Assembly (NCBI GenBank): GCA_013216015.1
Contig: JABSOI010000053.1
Coordinates: 1 to 41,582, forward strand
DNA: 41,582 bases
Reading direction: 5' to 3'
From: Alteromonadaceae bacterium
GTDB taxonomy: Bacteria; Pseudomonadota; Gammaproteobacteria; Enterobacterales; Alteromonadaceae
Positions within the stretch are counted from its first letter, which is position 1; each line of letters starts with the position of its first letter. The translations under genes and the position numbers were made by a program. Positions 1 to 9,243 of the stretch are shown piece after piece. The notes beneath the pieces were generated by a model. That model did no database searches, was not told the origin of the DNA, and worked only from the letters and a program-made list of their open reading frames with translations.

Positions 1-125
1 TTTATGGATCACTTATGGATCACTTTAGTACGAAAAATAGGACTTTATTAGGTGTTTTTAAGTATTTTGAGTTTTACGAGATACGGATCAAAACGTACTA
101 AATTATCGTTTTTTAAGTATTTATA

Positions 126-180
126 TGGCGACATCGGAGGGATTCGAACCCACGATCTGCCCCTTAGGAGAGGGCATCTT
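126..180 (-). other. tRNA-Arg(CCU)-like 3' fragment, possible attachment-site remnant
   Basis: Read on the minus strand, this stretch has an anticodon arm (stem GCCCT/GGGGC, loop CTCCTAA, anticodon CCT), a variable loop, a T arm with loop TTCGAAT and one T-T mismatch, and an acceptor 3' strand CGATGTC followed by GCCA. The matching 5' acceptor strand (expected GACATCG) is absent, although a weak D-arm-like TCTT/AAGA pairing lies near 181-198. A 3' tRNA half without its 5' half is what integrative elements leave at an attachment site. I see no integrase in the window, so the link to an element is inference. A decayed tRNA pseudogene is the alternative. Confidence 0.5.
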
Positions 181-771
181 ACCTTTTGCTACTTAAGAAA
201 AAACTGCCGATTGTTTGTACTAGAATTGAAAATTAACATTACAATTATTATAATACTTGCTCGGCACTGACATTGTTTATCGGACAAATAAGATGAACTG
301 CTAATGGCCTCAGCACATTATTTAGAGGCAACAAAAAGCAAAGTTAAGCATCTGTTTGGTTGATACCTGAGCTTTAAATTAAAAGATAATTCAAAGTTAA
401 GTATATATAAACCAGTGGGTTATCGCTGTACTATATGTTTGGTCAAACGAAGCATGTAGAGGTTATGGTGCTATTGAAACAACAATAAAAATCTAATGAA
501 ACAACTGTAATACACTGGTAAGGGTTGATGTAATCGGGTTTCTAGCTATATTGGAATTATTTGTTATGCAAGCACCGACAAACTAAAGTAACAAAAAGCA
601 ATTGCAAGAAACGAATAAGTTGATACTCAGATTGATACCAGAGCGAAAATTCCAACATTTGATTAATGGGTATCAAATCAGGTCCATATTATAAAGCATA
701 CAATCGTTGCAGTACAAAAACTAAATGCAGCGTTTGTGTTTTTAATTTAAGTAACTGTATAATCGCGTTTT
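181..771. other. AT-rich stretch without a recognisable gene
   Basis: No open frame with a plausible ribosome binding site or recognisable protein was found between the tRNA fragment and the lipoprotein gene. The string AACAAAAAGCAA occurs near 328 and again near 590, each followed by TTGATAC-like text, so decayed repeats may be present. No promoter could be assigned with confidence. Confidence 0.4.
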
Positions 772-2211
772 TTGATATTATGTAAAATAAAAAATGGAGT
801 TGAAGTTTGTTTATTATGTCATTTAATAATGTTGTACTCATTATTTTGTGTGCTGTCACTTTCTGCTTGTGGTGGTAAAAGTAAAGCTCTTCCTTCAAAT
901 AAAACACCTACTGTAAACGCAGGGGTAGACCAGGTAGTTGTTGAAAATACTCAAGTTATCCTGTCTGGTTTTGGTGGTGATTCAGATGGTGTAATTACGA
1001 GTTATAGTTGGGAGCAAGTTTCAGGGGATTCAGTATCTATCAGTAGTAGTTCTGATGAAAACAGTTCTTTTGTTGCACCCGATACTAACTCAGAATTAAC
1101 ATTAACATTCAGACTTTCAGTGACCGATGATTTTGGAGCAATGTCGATAGATGATATTGATATTTTAGTTAAACCTATTGCACCCTCTCAACTTGATTAT
1201 GGTAGTGAAGTAACCTTTAAAGTTTTCCATAATGTAAAACTTATTCCTGAGTATGAAGGCTATGTGTCTTTCTTTTCTCTTGTTGGCGACTTACCCCAAG
1301 GGCTTAGTTTTGATTCTTTAACAGGGAAGATTTCTGGTGTTCCGACAGAAGCTATTAACAATATTGAATTGCAAGTGACTGCAAATAACGATGGTGGCAA
1401 CATAACGACAACATTTTCACTGAGTTTTTCTGGGGTTGATATAGATGAATTACTACAGGAATTGATTACCAATAAAGCTAAATGGGGATCTCAAAATATT
1501 TCAAGTTATCAATTTGAACGTATTATCAATTGTCATTTCTGTACCTATCCGAGTAACGTTTTATTTCGAATTCAAGTAAAGGATGGAAATACAAATTTCG
1601 TTTTTACAGCTGATGGCAATATAGCCTTATCGACAGACTCAGGGAATTCATTTAGTACAGTAGATGAATTATTTGACTCAGCATTAAATACAATTAATAG
1701 TGCCGCTATTTATGAGGGTACTATAATTAGTATTCATTATGACCATCAATATGGTTATCCGACACATATTTCTTCTGATAACATTTATACGGAGGACGAT
1801 GGGATCCTCATTTCTAGTTCAAAATTAGTGGTATTCGATGATTTGAACTGTGATGAAGTTACAAACCTTAACCCTTCAGTAAAATTAAACGTATTAGATA
1901 GTCGAAGTATGTTGCCAATTAACTGCAAGGTTAAAGGTACATGGAAAATTGAAGGTGGGGAGTTACAAGATTTCAGTAATGAAGACATTCAATATATTGA
2001 ATCTATAAATGTTTTTGGGTATGTTGAAACTGAGTCTGTATCGTGTGACGATGAAGCCCCTATTCTAATTTTTAGCAGCACAGAAAATTTAACTATTACA
2101 GTAAATAAAGAAAGCTATTCATCTAAAGAGATGAGTGATATTGCCGTAACTACACAAGCTTGTGGGTTGATTCCTATGGAATTAGAAGTCATATTGAATT
2201 TAGCAAACTAA
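772..2211 (+). CDS. Putative lipoprotein with PKD/Ig-like domains and a DUF6174-like domain
   Basis: A 479-residue protein with a lipobox-like LSAC at the end of a hydrophobic N-terminus, so it is probably a lipid-anchored envelope protein. After the anchor, residues about 45-135 look like a PKD/REJ-type beta-sandwich (PTVNAGVDQ start, SYSWEQVSG core). Residues about 140-222 look like a putative-Ig (He_PIG) repeat (LPQGLSFDSLTGKISGVP). Residues about 225-345 resemble DUF6174, with the pattern SYQFERIINCHFC...VKDG...YDHQYGYPTHI. The C-terminal 130 residues are unrecognised. The start is uncertain: TTG at 772 gives a signal peptide with lysines, whereas ATG at 829 gives a very short one without a good Shine-Dalgarno. 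The function is unknown. A terminator follows at about 2308. Confidence 0.75.
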   Translation: MILCKIKNGVEVCLLCHLIMLYSLFCVLSLSACGGKSKALPSNKTPTVNAGVDQVVVENTQVILSGFGGDSDGVITSYSWEQVSGDSVSISSSSDENSSFVAPDTNSELTLTFRLSVTDDFGAMSIDDIDILVKPIAPSQLDYGSEVTFKVFHNVKLIPEYEGYVSFFSLVGDLPQGLSFDSLTGKISGVPTEAINNIELQVTANNDGGNITTTFSLSFSGVDIDELLQELITNKAKWGSQNISSYQFERIINCHFCTYPSNVLFRIQVKDGNTNFVFTADGNIALSTDSGNSFSTVDELFDSALNTINSAAIYEGTIISIHYDHQYGYPTHISSDNIYTEDDGILISSSKLVVFDDLNCDEVTNLNPSVKLNVLDSRSMLPINCKVKGTWKIEGGELQDFSNEDIQYIESINVFGYVETESVSCDDEAPILIFSSTENLTITVNKESYSSKEMSDIAVTTQACGLIPMELEVILNLAN

Positions 2212-2307
2212 CAGTAAATTTCATCATTTATTTGACCAGCTATGGGTCTTTATTTGTTTTTCGATAAAGTGCTTTTGTTTTAATTTCCATTTATGAAAAA
2301 TGAGATG

Positions 2308-2330
2308 AAGCCCGTTTTAGCGGGTTTTCA
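2308..2330 (+). terminator. Rho-independent terminator after the lipoprotein gene
   Basis: AAGCCCG, a six-base loop TTTTAG, then CGGGTTTT form a seven-pair stem (one G-T pair) ending in a T run. It lies about 100 bp past the stop of the plus-strand lipoprotein gene and about 40 bp from the 3' end of the converging gene. Confidence 0.7.
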
Positions 2331-2369
2331 CATGCTTAATCGGAGTTGAAATTTTTTATTTTAAAATTT

Positions 2370-2960
2370 TCAACAGCCAACAGCTATGACAGGACCTGAG
2401 TTTGGTATGATTTGCCATGCCATAAGAAGCGTAACTTTAACGTATAATTGGTGATCAGTTCCAACACCTAACATGGTCCCATTTTTTAACGCGCAGACAG
2501 ATATTTTATCTCCACTGTTAGGAACGTGGGTCCAGGGTATCTCTAAATCTGCTTTTGTGTGTAATTCCCCACTAATGTCGACACCAAGAATTACTCCACT
2601 AGGTATTTGCGCTATACTTTTCATTGAACCAGCGTGAGGAACCTTTATCCAGGGGCTGGTCATTGTTTCACGATAGTACAATTCATTATTCACCCCAATA
2701 CCAAGTATTCTGCCATCTTGTAATTGAATAGCATCTATTACAGCTGCACTGTTTTCTATTTCTACCCAATCACTACTCAATGTTTCTTTTATTTGTACAA
2801 AATTGCCATGGGTAACACCTAAAAATTTACCATCTTTCATTTGAGTAATTGATAATGATTCCCCGGCTCCTGAATCAACAAGTTCCCAGGGGCTGGTTAA
2901 CGTTTTTCTTAAGTAGACTTTCTTATCTTCACCAATACTGAAAATTTCACCTGAATTCAT
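2370..2960 (-). CDS. Tectonin/tachylectin-like five-bladed beta-propeller protein
   Basis: A 196-residue protein built almost wholly of five repeats of about 39-40 residues. The pattern is I-x-QL-x-DG-x-ILGIG, then an LY-x-R/K-x-T segment, then SPW-x-x-VPNSG. The last half-repeat (PVIAVGC) would pair with the first strand (EIFSIGEDKKVYLR) in velcro fashion, as in tachylectin-2 and tectonin propellers, which often bind carbohydrates. There is no signal peptide or membrane segment. The start ATG has a good AAGGAG 7-8 bases upstream. The gene is isolated, between a converging lipoprotein gene and a mobile repeat, which suggests accessory content. Carbohydrate binding is inference from fold-like repeats only. 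Confidence 0.7.
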   Translation of the reverse strand: MNSGEIFSIGEDKKVYLRKTLTSPWELVDSGAGESLSITQMKDGKFLGVTHGNFVQIKETLSSDWVEIENSAAVIDAIQLQDGRILGIGVNNELYYRETMTSPWIKVPHAGSMKSIAQIPSGVILGVDISGELHTKADLEIPWTHVPNSGDKISVCALKNGTMLGVGTDHQLYVKVTLLMAWQIIPNSGPVIAVGC

Positions 2961-3078
2961 AATGAATGCTCCTTATGTTTTTTCAACGTTAGTCACTATT
3001 TAAGCGTAGTTCATTTGTGCTGCTAACCATAATTGTTGTAAATAAATTTAGGTGAAAAATCATAAAAAACATATTATA

Positions 3079-3235
3079 TACCCGTAATCATTCAAAATGC
3101 AGGTTTTGAAGCGTTTTAAAAGATTATCTACTACGTTGCTTTCAATCCCAATAGCCCGCTATTGCTCAATCAAGCGCCTTTTAGATAAACTTTCAAATTC
3201 ACCTCAAATTCCCGCATCTTGAATGACCACGGGTA
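3079..3235. mobile_element. 157-bp MITE-like palindromic element, copy 1
   Basis: Begins TACCCGTAATCATTCAAAAT and ends with the imperfect inverted complement CATCTTGAATGACCACGGGTA, minus its last base when counted from ATCTTG. It is flanked on both sides by TA. A second copy (27285-27443) shares both ends and the stretch CACCTCAAATTCCCGCAT. It contains no open frame. The TA duplication and small non-coding body fit MITEs mobilised by IS630/Tc1-type transposases. This copy lies in the gap between the tectonin-like gene and relA. Confidence 0.7.
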
Positions 3236-3459
3236 TAGGCACTTTTTTTCCGATATACATTTACTCTATTACACCTTATTACAAAGGTTCTTACAGTGGT
3301 TATTACCACGGGTTTATCGTTTTACATTTCTTTTGTTTACTTTACAGGCACCAAAAGCAGTAAAGGCCAAAAATGCCAATACAAGCGTTATTTTTTAACA
3401 TATAATTTCTTAAGTCCGGCTATGCAAAGTAGGCGAAAACATTGAGGTAGGAAAAGTTT
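3236..3459. other. Leader region of relA
   Basis: This 220-bp gap after the mobile repeat holds no gene. It presumably carries the relA promoter, but no clear -35/-10 pair stands out. The sequence AGGA lies nine bases before the relA ATG. Confidence 0.3.
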
Positions 3460-5664
3460 ATGGTTTCGGTGCGTAAGTCACATCAAATGTCAGAAACAAG
3501 TTTTGAACAATGGTTAGTTGCTCTTGAACTGAGTCCTGCAAAACATAGTGCTTTAGAAGCTCTGTGGAATAAGGTCAATAATTTTTTTGCTGAGCAGTTG
3601 GAGTGTCAAAATAAATCACTGGAAATGGTGGAAATATTAGCAAGTTTAAATTTAGACAAAGACTCTCTTTGTGCTGCTTTTTTGATCCCGCTACACGAAT
3701 ATAATTGTATTTCGATTGAATATATAGAAGATAATTTCAGTAAGGCGGTGCTCTTGTTGTGCAAAGGCGTTAAGCAGATGGATGCGATAAAAGCCCTTCA
3801 GCAAACCCAATCAAACCAGGTAGCGGTAAATCAGGTAGATAATATTCGTCGTATGCTGTTATCAATGGTTGAAGATGTTCGGGCTGTAGTTATTAAATTA
3901 GCTGAACGTTTGTGTAATTTACGGATCGTTAAAGAGTGTGATGAAGAAAGTCGAGTGTTAGCCGCTAAAGAAACGGCTAATATTTATGCTCCTTTGGCTA
4001 ATCGTTTAGGTATAGGGCAATTGAAATGGGAACTGGAAGATATTGCCTTTCGTTATTTGCACCCTGTAGTTTATAAAAAAATAGCTAAACTTCTTGACGA
4101 AAAACGATTAGTCCGTGAACGTTATATGGTGGAGTTTGTTGATTTCTTAACCATGCAACTTGAAAAACTGGGTATTAAAGGCACTGTTTACGGACGGCCC
4201 AAACATATTTACAGCATCTGGAAAAAAATGCAGAAAAAGTCTTTAGACTTTGATCAACTCTTTGACGTTAGAGCTGTACGTATTATTGTTGAGGAATTAC
4301 AAGATTGTTATGGCGCACTTGGTATAGTTCATACAAATTGGCAGCATTTACATCATGAATTTGATGATTATGTTGCAACACCCAAAGCAAACGGCTATCA
4401 ATCAATTCACACGGTTGTTTTAGGGCCGGAAGGCAAACCAGTAGAAGTACAAATAAGAACGCAACAAATGCATGATGATGCTGAATTAGGTGTTGCGGCC
4501 CACTGGCGTTATAAAGAGGGTAGTGCAGGTGGTAAAGCAGGAGAAAAGAAATCAGGCTTTGATGAGAAAATCAGTTGGTTGCGGAAAATTTTGCAATGGC
4601 AGGAAGATGTCAGTGAAAGTGGTGAATTATTAGATGAGTTACGCAGTCAGGTTTTCGAAGACAGGATTTATGTCTTTACACCCAACGGTGACGTAATTGA
4701 TTTACCTGCCGGTGCAACACCGTTGGATTTTGCCTATTATATTCACTCAAATGTCGGACATTGTTGCATTGGGGCAAAAGTATCCGGTCGAATAGTTCCT
4801 TTTACACATCGTTTGCAAACAGGCGACCAACTGGAAATTTTAACCAGTAAAACGCCTGATCCGAGTAGAGATTGGTTAAATCCTAATTTAAACTATATTC
4901 ATACGCCTAGGGCAAGAGCGAAAGTTCAGCATTTTTTTAAGTTACAAGACCGTGATAAATATATTAGTCAGGGAAAAGAACACCTTGAAAATGAATTATC
5001 AAAATTATCTTTAACCAATGTAAATTTACATAGTGCAACCAAACGTTTTAATGTTAACAATATTGACGATTTATATGCAGCAATAGGTTCAGGTAATGCG
5101 CGTTTACTGCAAGTTATTCATTTTTTGGAGCAACAGGAAGATAAATTAAAACCGCGGCCTGAAATTGACCCTCAAAGCCTAGTTAAACCTGCCTCTGTAA
5201 CGAAATCTAGTGGAGATAATAATGCTATTACGGTCTCAGGAGTAGGGAATTTACTTACTCATATGGCCAAATGTTGTCACCCGGTACCGGGCGATCAAAT
5301 ATCTGGTTTTATTACCCAAGGTCGCGGCATTTCTGTTCACCGCTTTGATTGCGAGCAATTATCTAATGCATTAAGTCAACAACCTGAACGTATAGTTGAA
5401 GTTCAGTGGGGAAATAAAGGTAAACAAAGCTATCAGGCAAGTATTCAACTTATTGCCAGTGATCATCAAGGTTTGGTTCGAGATGTTTCTACTATCATTG
5501 CTAATGAACGTGTCAGTATTGTAGGTTTGGAAAGTCATTTAGATTCAGTGAAAGAAACTGTGGCGATGGTGATAAAAATTGAAATAGCTAATAATGACCT
5601 GCTTTCAAGATTAATTTCTAAATTGTTACTGCTTGATGCTATTGTCAGTGTGAAAAGGCTTTGA
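3460..5664 (+). CDS. relA: GTP pyrophosphokinase RelA, (p)ppGpp synthetase I
   Basis: A 734-residue ribosome-associated stringent-response synthetase that transfers pyrophosphate from ATP to GTP/GDP when uncharged tRNA reaches the A site. The N-terminal HD-like region lacks the HD metal ligands (IPLHEYNCISIEYI), the mark of monofunctional RelA as opposed to SpoT. The synthetase domain shows YGRPKHIYSIWKKMQKK, FDVRAVRIIV and ANGYQSIHT. A TGS domain follows (RIYVFTPNGDVIDLPAGATPLDFAYYIHS), then the zinc-finger-like CCHPVPGDQI motif and a C-terminal ACT domain. The length matches the family. mazG follows with an overlapping stop/start, as in many gammaproteobacteria. The usual upstream neighbour rlmD is absent and is replaced by accessory genes and a mobile repeat. 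Confidence 0.96.
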   Translation: MVSVRKSHQMSETSFEQWLVALELSPAKHSALEALWNKVNNFFAEQLECQNKSLEMVEILASLNLDKDSLCAAFLIPLHEYNCISIEYIEDNFSKAVLLLCKGVKQMDAIKALQQTQSNQVAVNQVDNIRRMLLSMVEDVRAVVIKLAERLCNLRIVKECDEESRVLAAKETANIYAPLANRLGIGQLKWELEDIAFRYLHPVVYKKIAKLLDEKRLVRERYMVEFVDFLTMQLEKLGIKGTVYGRPKHIYSIWKKMQKKSLDFDQLFDVRAVRIIVEELQDCYGALGIVHTNWQHLHHEFDDYVATPKANGYQSIHTVVLGPEGKPVEVQIRTQQMHDDAELGVAAHWRYKEGSAGGKAGEKKSGFDEKISWLRKILQWQEDVSESGELLDELRSQVFEDRIYVFTPNGDVIDLPAGATPLDFAYYIHSNVGHCCIGAKVSGRIVPFTHRLQTGDQLEILTSKTPDPSRDWLNPNLNYIHTPRARAKVQHFFKLQDRDKYISQGKEHLENELSKLSLTNVNLHSATKRFNVNNIDDLYAAIGSGNARLLQVIHFLEQQEDKLKPRPEIDPQSLVKPASVTKSSGDNNAITVSGVGNLLTHMAKCCHPVPGDQISGFITQGRGISVHRFDCEQLSNALSQQPERIVEVQWGNKGKQSYQASIQLIASDHQGLVRDVSTIIANERVSIVGLESHLDSVKETVAMVIKIEIANNDLLSRLISKLLLLDAIVSVKRL

Positions 5665-6545
5665 TGAATATGTTAAATTATTTGATAAACCAGCAACCTT
5701 CAATGGATAAACTACGTTGGATCATGGAAGAATTACGTGATCCGGAAACTGGTTGCCCTTGGGATTTAAAACAAAATTTTAGTTCGATTGTGCCTCATAC
5801 TATTGAAGAAGCCTATGAAGTTGCTGATGCTATTGAGCAGGGTGATTTTACTGAATTAGAAAAAGAGTTAGGTGATTTACTCTTTCAGGTCGTCTTTTAT
5901 AGTCAGTTAGGTAAAGAACAAAAACGTTTTGATTTTGATAGTGTGGTTGCTGCTATATGTGAAAAACTTATTCGTCGTCACCCTCATGTATTTTCAGATT
6001 CCGATTTAAGTACTGATGCTGAAATTAAAGCGAATTGGGAGAATGAAAAAGCTAAAGAACGTCAGTTTAAAAGTGATCAACAAAATGAAGGTAATTCGTT
6101 CGACAAAAATACATTGGGTAAAGGTACCTCTGAAAAAATTAGCATATTAGCTGATATTCCTAAAAGCTTACCCGCACTTTCTCAAGCGGCAAAAATCCAA
6201 AAGCGTTGTTCACATGTAGGTTTTGATTGGCATAACATTGATGATGTTTTTGCTAAAATTGTAGAAGAAGTTAATGAAGTTAAAGACGAATTACATAGTG
6301 ATCCTGTGGCTTTAGCTGAAGAGCTAGGAGATTTGATGTTTGCGGTAGTTAATTTATGCAGGCACGCAAAACAAGACCCGGAAGCTTTGTTACGCCAGGC
6401 AAATAGAAAGTTTACTAAACGTTTTCAGCAGGTGGAGGCTAAAGTAGAACAGTCGTCACGATCATTTAAAGAACATGATTTGGATAAACTTGAGGAATAT
6501 TGGCAAGAAGTGAAAGATAGCGAAAAAGAGCAGGCAGATCAGTAA
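5664..6545 (+). CDS. mazG: Nucleoside triphosphate pyrophosphohydrolase MazG
   Basis: A 293-residue MazG that hydrolyses (d)NTPs to monophosphates and lowers (p)ppGpp indirectly. It has two tandem MazG-fold halves. The first has GCPWDLKQ, EEAYEVADAI and ELGDLLFQVVF; the second has KIVEEVNEVKDEL and EELGDLMFAVVNLCRHA. These carry the acidic ExxE...ExxD magnesium ligands. The linker (roughly residues 110-150) is polar and variable. The ATG used here shares one base with the relA stop (TGATG), which suggests translational coupling. An in-frame TTG three bases earlier is possible but less likely. Confidence 0.94.
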   Translation: MNMLNYLINQQPSMDKLRWIMEELRDPETGCPWDLKQNFSSIVPHTIEEAYEVADAIEQGDFTELEKELGDLLFQVVFYSQLGKEQKRFDFDSVVAAICEKLIRRHPHVFSDSDLSTDAEIKANWENEKAKERQFKSDQQNEGNSFDKNTLGKGTSEKISILADIPKSLPALSQAAKIQKRCSHVGFDWHNIDDVFAKIVEEVNEVKDELHSDPVALAEELGDLMFAVVNLCRHAKQDPEALLRQANRKFTKRFQQVEAKVEQSSRSFKEHDLDKLEEYWQEVKDSEKEQADQ

Positions 6546-6563
6546 AAGCCTTGCCAGTTGCTA

Positions 6564-6684
6564 TTGTAGTAGGGTGGGTTAGCACAAAGCGTAACCCATC
6601 AGAACACCAGTTTTTGTTTATATTATTAGATAGTTGCATGCTACTCAGTGATGGGTTACGCCGTTGGCTAACCCATCCTACAAC
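6564..6684. repeat. Palindromic intergenic repeat with GTAGG-TGGGTTAGC arms, copy 1
   Basis: Left arm GTAGGGTGGGTTAGC, then GCGTAACCCATCA. A middle of about 50 bp follows, then TGATGGGTTACGCC and GGCTAACCCATCCTAC. The arms are inverted complements, so the transcript can fold into a long hairpin. A homologous copy lies at 41316-41430 and a third begins at 41550. This copy fills the gap between converging mazG and yebC and may act as a bidirectional transcription barrier. Confidence 0.75.
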
Positions 6685-6714
6685 TTATTCCTAGTAATAG
6701 GGTAAAGCTCTTAC

Positions 6715-7440
6715 CTATTTAGCTATTTCAGCGTTGTGGTAAACTTCTTGTACGTCATCACAATCATCTAGCATTACCATGAATTTTTCAAAATTAGCGA
6801 TGTCATCTTCGTCGGTAATATCCATATAAGTTTGAGGTACGAAAGTGATTTCTTCAACTTCCAAGTCATACTCAGGCATGCTTGCTGCGAATTCTGTTTT
6901 GATTTTGAAAAATTCTGTATGCGGGGCAAAAACCGTAATTATGCCATCTTCAAGTTCAACGTCAGTAACGTCAATATCAGCCATCATAAGATATTCTAAA
7001 ACGCTTTCATCGTCTTCGCCTTTAAAAGCAAATACAGCTTGATGATCAAACATATGTGAAACTGTGCCTGAAGAGCCTATTTTGGAATTTGTTTTACTAA
7101 AACATTGGCGAATATCTTTGATCGTACGGTTACCGTTGTCGGTAAGGCAATCAACAATTACCATGCAACCACCGGGACCAAAGCCTTCATATCTTGCATG
7201 GGCATAATCTTCACCACCGGCACCTCTAGCTTTTTCAATGGCTTTATCAATTACATGAGTAGGAACCTGGTCTTTTTTTGCTTTTTCAATCAGGCGACGT
7301 AAAGACAAGTTGCTGTCAGGGTCGGTGCTACCATTCTTAGCGCATACGTAAATTTCTTTACCGTATTTAGAATAAACTTTGGTTTTTGCGCCTTGAGTTT
7401 TGGCCATCGACAATTTGCGGTTTTGGTAAGCTCTGCCCAT
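6715..7440 (-). CDS. YebC/PmpR family protein, YeeN type
   Basis: A 241-residue member of the YebC/PmpR/TACO1 family. Members have been described as transcription regulators and more recently as factors that relieve ribosome stalling. It has the YeeN-like opening [20 protein letters not shown] instead of the MAGHSKW start of canonical YebC. Further motifs are [59 protein letters not shown] and a C-terminal DDVQEVYHN. It is full length and monocistronic, converging on mazG. Which family function applies cannot be told from sequence. Confidence 0.9.
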   Translation of the reverse strand: MGRAYQNRKLSMAKTQGAKTKVYSKYGKEIYVCAKNGSTDPDSNLSLRRLIEKAKKDQVPTHVIDKAIEKARGAGGEDYAHARYEGFGPGGCMVIVDCLTDNGNRTIKDIRQCFSKTNSKIGSSGTVSHMFDHQAVFAFKGEDDESVLEYLMMADIDVTDVELEDGIITVFAPHTEFFKIKTEFAASMPEYDLEVEEITFVPQTYMDITDEDDIANFEKFMVMLDDCDDVQEVYHNAEIAK

Positions 7441-7575
7441 CTTGAATAATTCTCATGTTTTTATAAAATGACTTGGTCTGATTCTAACAGTGTAGAGACG
7501 TTATTTACCAGTTTTCTGGTAGATTTTGAATGATTTAATCTAAAATCTGTTTTTAATTTAGCTTTAATTTAACTT

Positions 7576-8511
7576 TTATATATTGCCAAGCCGTGTGGGC
7601 TTCTGTGATTTACAGCTTACAACCTGTCTGTTTTCGTCCAGTTCTAATAAAAAATCGACTTTATTTGGCAGGGTTTTAAATGCATGTTCCGTAAGGCGTT
7701 GGAAGTATTGGATGAAATGAAATATTTGTTCGTTGTTCATCAGAGAATTTGGAGTTTCTTTGTTAAATATTAGGTCCTTCTGGGTCTGTTGCTGTCTTAA
7801 TTTATTTTCCTGCTCTAATCGCCATTGGTAAACACAATCAAATGAGGGGGCTTTAAGCATTAACCACAGATCCATTTTTTGATAGAGAAATTGGTAATTA
7901 TGCTTAAGCTGGTCATTAACATAGGTTCGCCAGACAGCATTAATATCTTGTTCGGTTTCTAATAAATTCACAGGTTCAATCAGTTCATCAGGTTGTTGCG
8001 CATCTACCCCCCAGCACCAGCCTTCAATAATAACGACATTAATTGTATCAGGATGATTTTTATCAGGTAAGGTTAAACTTTCCGGTAGAGGATTATCAGT
8101 AGCTTTATCAAATATGGGGATCACACAATTTTTTTGTCTGGTTAAATCGTTAAGTACCTGTTTTAATTTATTTACGTCGTGAGTTCCTGGTACTCCACGG
8201 GTGCTTAACAGCGGATGAATATTGGCGGCGAGGTGCTTACGTTGTTTTTGACTATAATAAAAATCGTCCAGAGAAATTGAAATGACTCTTAATTGATGTA
8301 GATTTTCTAGAACAGTAACTAAATAACTGGCAAGTGTTGATTTTCCAGAGCCTTGACAACCATTAATTCCGATAAATAAAGGTTTACCTGTCATTTTTTT
8401 TTGTTGGGTTACTATCTCATTAACAATATGAGCAAATACTGAGTTTGCTGTCTCAACATATTGTTGAGGCAAACTATTTCTTGTTAAAAATTCAGACCAA
8501 TTATTTTCCAT
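7576..8511 (-). CDS. P-loop kinase, D-glycerate 3-kinase-like (GLYK/Tda10 family)
   Basis: A 311-residue cytosolic P-loop kinase. The Walker A is GINGCQGSGKST near residue 50. ISLDDFYYSQKQRKHLA (a DDFY motif as in uridine/pantothenate kinases) and the family-typical RGVPGTHD follow, then a Walker B-like VVIIEGWCWGV. These match the plant glycerate 3-kinase and yeast Tda10 family, which phosphorylates D-glycerate in photorespiratory or glycerate metabolism. The bacterial members' substrate is less certain. It stands alone behind yebC with a 135-bp gap on the same strand and has no glycerate-pathway neighbours here. Confidence 0.82.
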   Translation of the reverse strand: MENNWSEFLTRNSLPQQYVETANSVFAHIVNEIVTQQKKMTGKPLFIGINGCQGSGKSTLASYLVTVLENLHQLRVISISLDDFYYSQKQRKHLAANIHPLLSTRGVPGTHDVNKLKQVLNDLTRQKNCVIPIFDKATDNPLPESLTLPDKNHPDTINVVIIEGWCWGVDAQQPDELIEPVNLLETEQDINAVWRTYVNDQLKHNYQFLYQKMDLWLMLKAPSFDCVYQWRLEQENKLRQQQTQKDLIFNKETPNSLMNNEQIFHFIQYFQRLTEHAFKTLPNKVDFLLELDENRQVVSCKSQKPTRLGNI

Positions 8512-9243
8512 AATGTTAATTTTTCAGTTTAACCTTTTATCTTAGAAATAAGAGTCGTTGATACGGCAAAAGTAGATGAATAGTAATTGTCTTAAGTTGT
8601 TTTCGTTATATTTGTAATATTTACTAAAGAAATGTTGCCAGTAAGTTTGGTTTATTATAATAATGGCTACTTTAATATTAATAGCCGTTTTGGAAAATAT
8701 TATAAAAATTTTCAATTAAACAAAGTGTATAGTTAATAATATAAACATTTTGAATAATTTACTTACAAAGTTGGCTTTAGTAGAAACCTATACTTTTAAA
8801 AAAGTGCTATCTTATCATTCTCTTTTTTTTAATTTATCTATCTATATCTTTGATATTATATGCCTAAATTAGAATTTCTTAATATATAACTTAATATCTT
8901 AATAATAATGCTTGTTAGTTATTATTCTATAATCATACTGGTCAGTGAAATATAATTTATAATAATAGTAATATTAGTAATAATAGTAATAATAGTAATA
9001 AAAGTAATAATAGTAATAATAGTATTGTTGATTTTTAGTTTTAAAACAGTTAAAAGTTTACAAGCGTTCTCTATTTTTAATTGGTTTGTATATATATCAT
9101 ACAAACTGGTGAATGTATTATCTAAACTTATGGTAAAAATCGTATATTTGCTGTCTAGTTGGCGAGGTTGATTTACAAAAGAATTACGGATTATGGATTG
9201 TCGAGTTATAAATATAAATTAGTCAGCTAGTAGGAAATAGAAC
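8512..9243. repeat. Very AT-rich divergent intergenic region with a TAATAATAG tandem array
   Basis: This 730-bp gap between divergent genes holds no credible ORF. From about 8957 to 9025 it is almost entirely repeats of AGTAATAAT (9-bp unit, with degenerate 3-bp substructure). Such arrays change length by slippage. The region presumably contains the promoters of the kinase gene and of the hybrid histidine kinase, but no convincing sigma-70 pair could be singled out. Confidence 0.65.

Noticed and set aside
52-270. 72-residue plus-strand frame
   Set aside because: It is the translation of the tRNA-like fragment (GGIRTHDLPLRR), a well-known false protein.
8922-9104. 60-residue minus-strand frame rich in Ile/Thr
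   Set aside because: It arises from translating the AGTAATAAT array.
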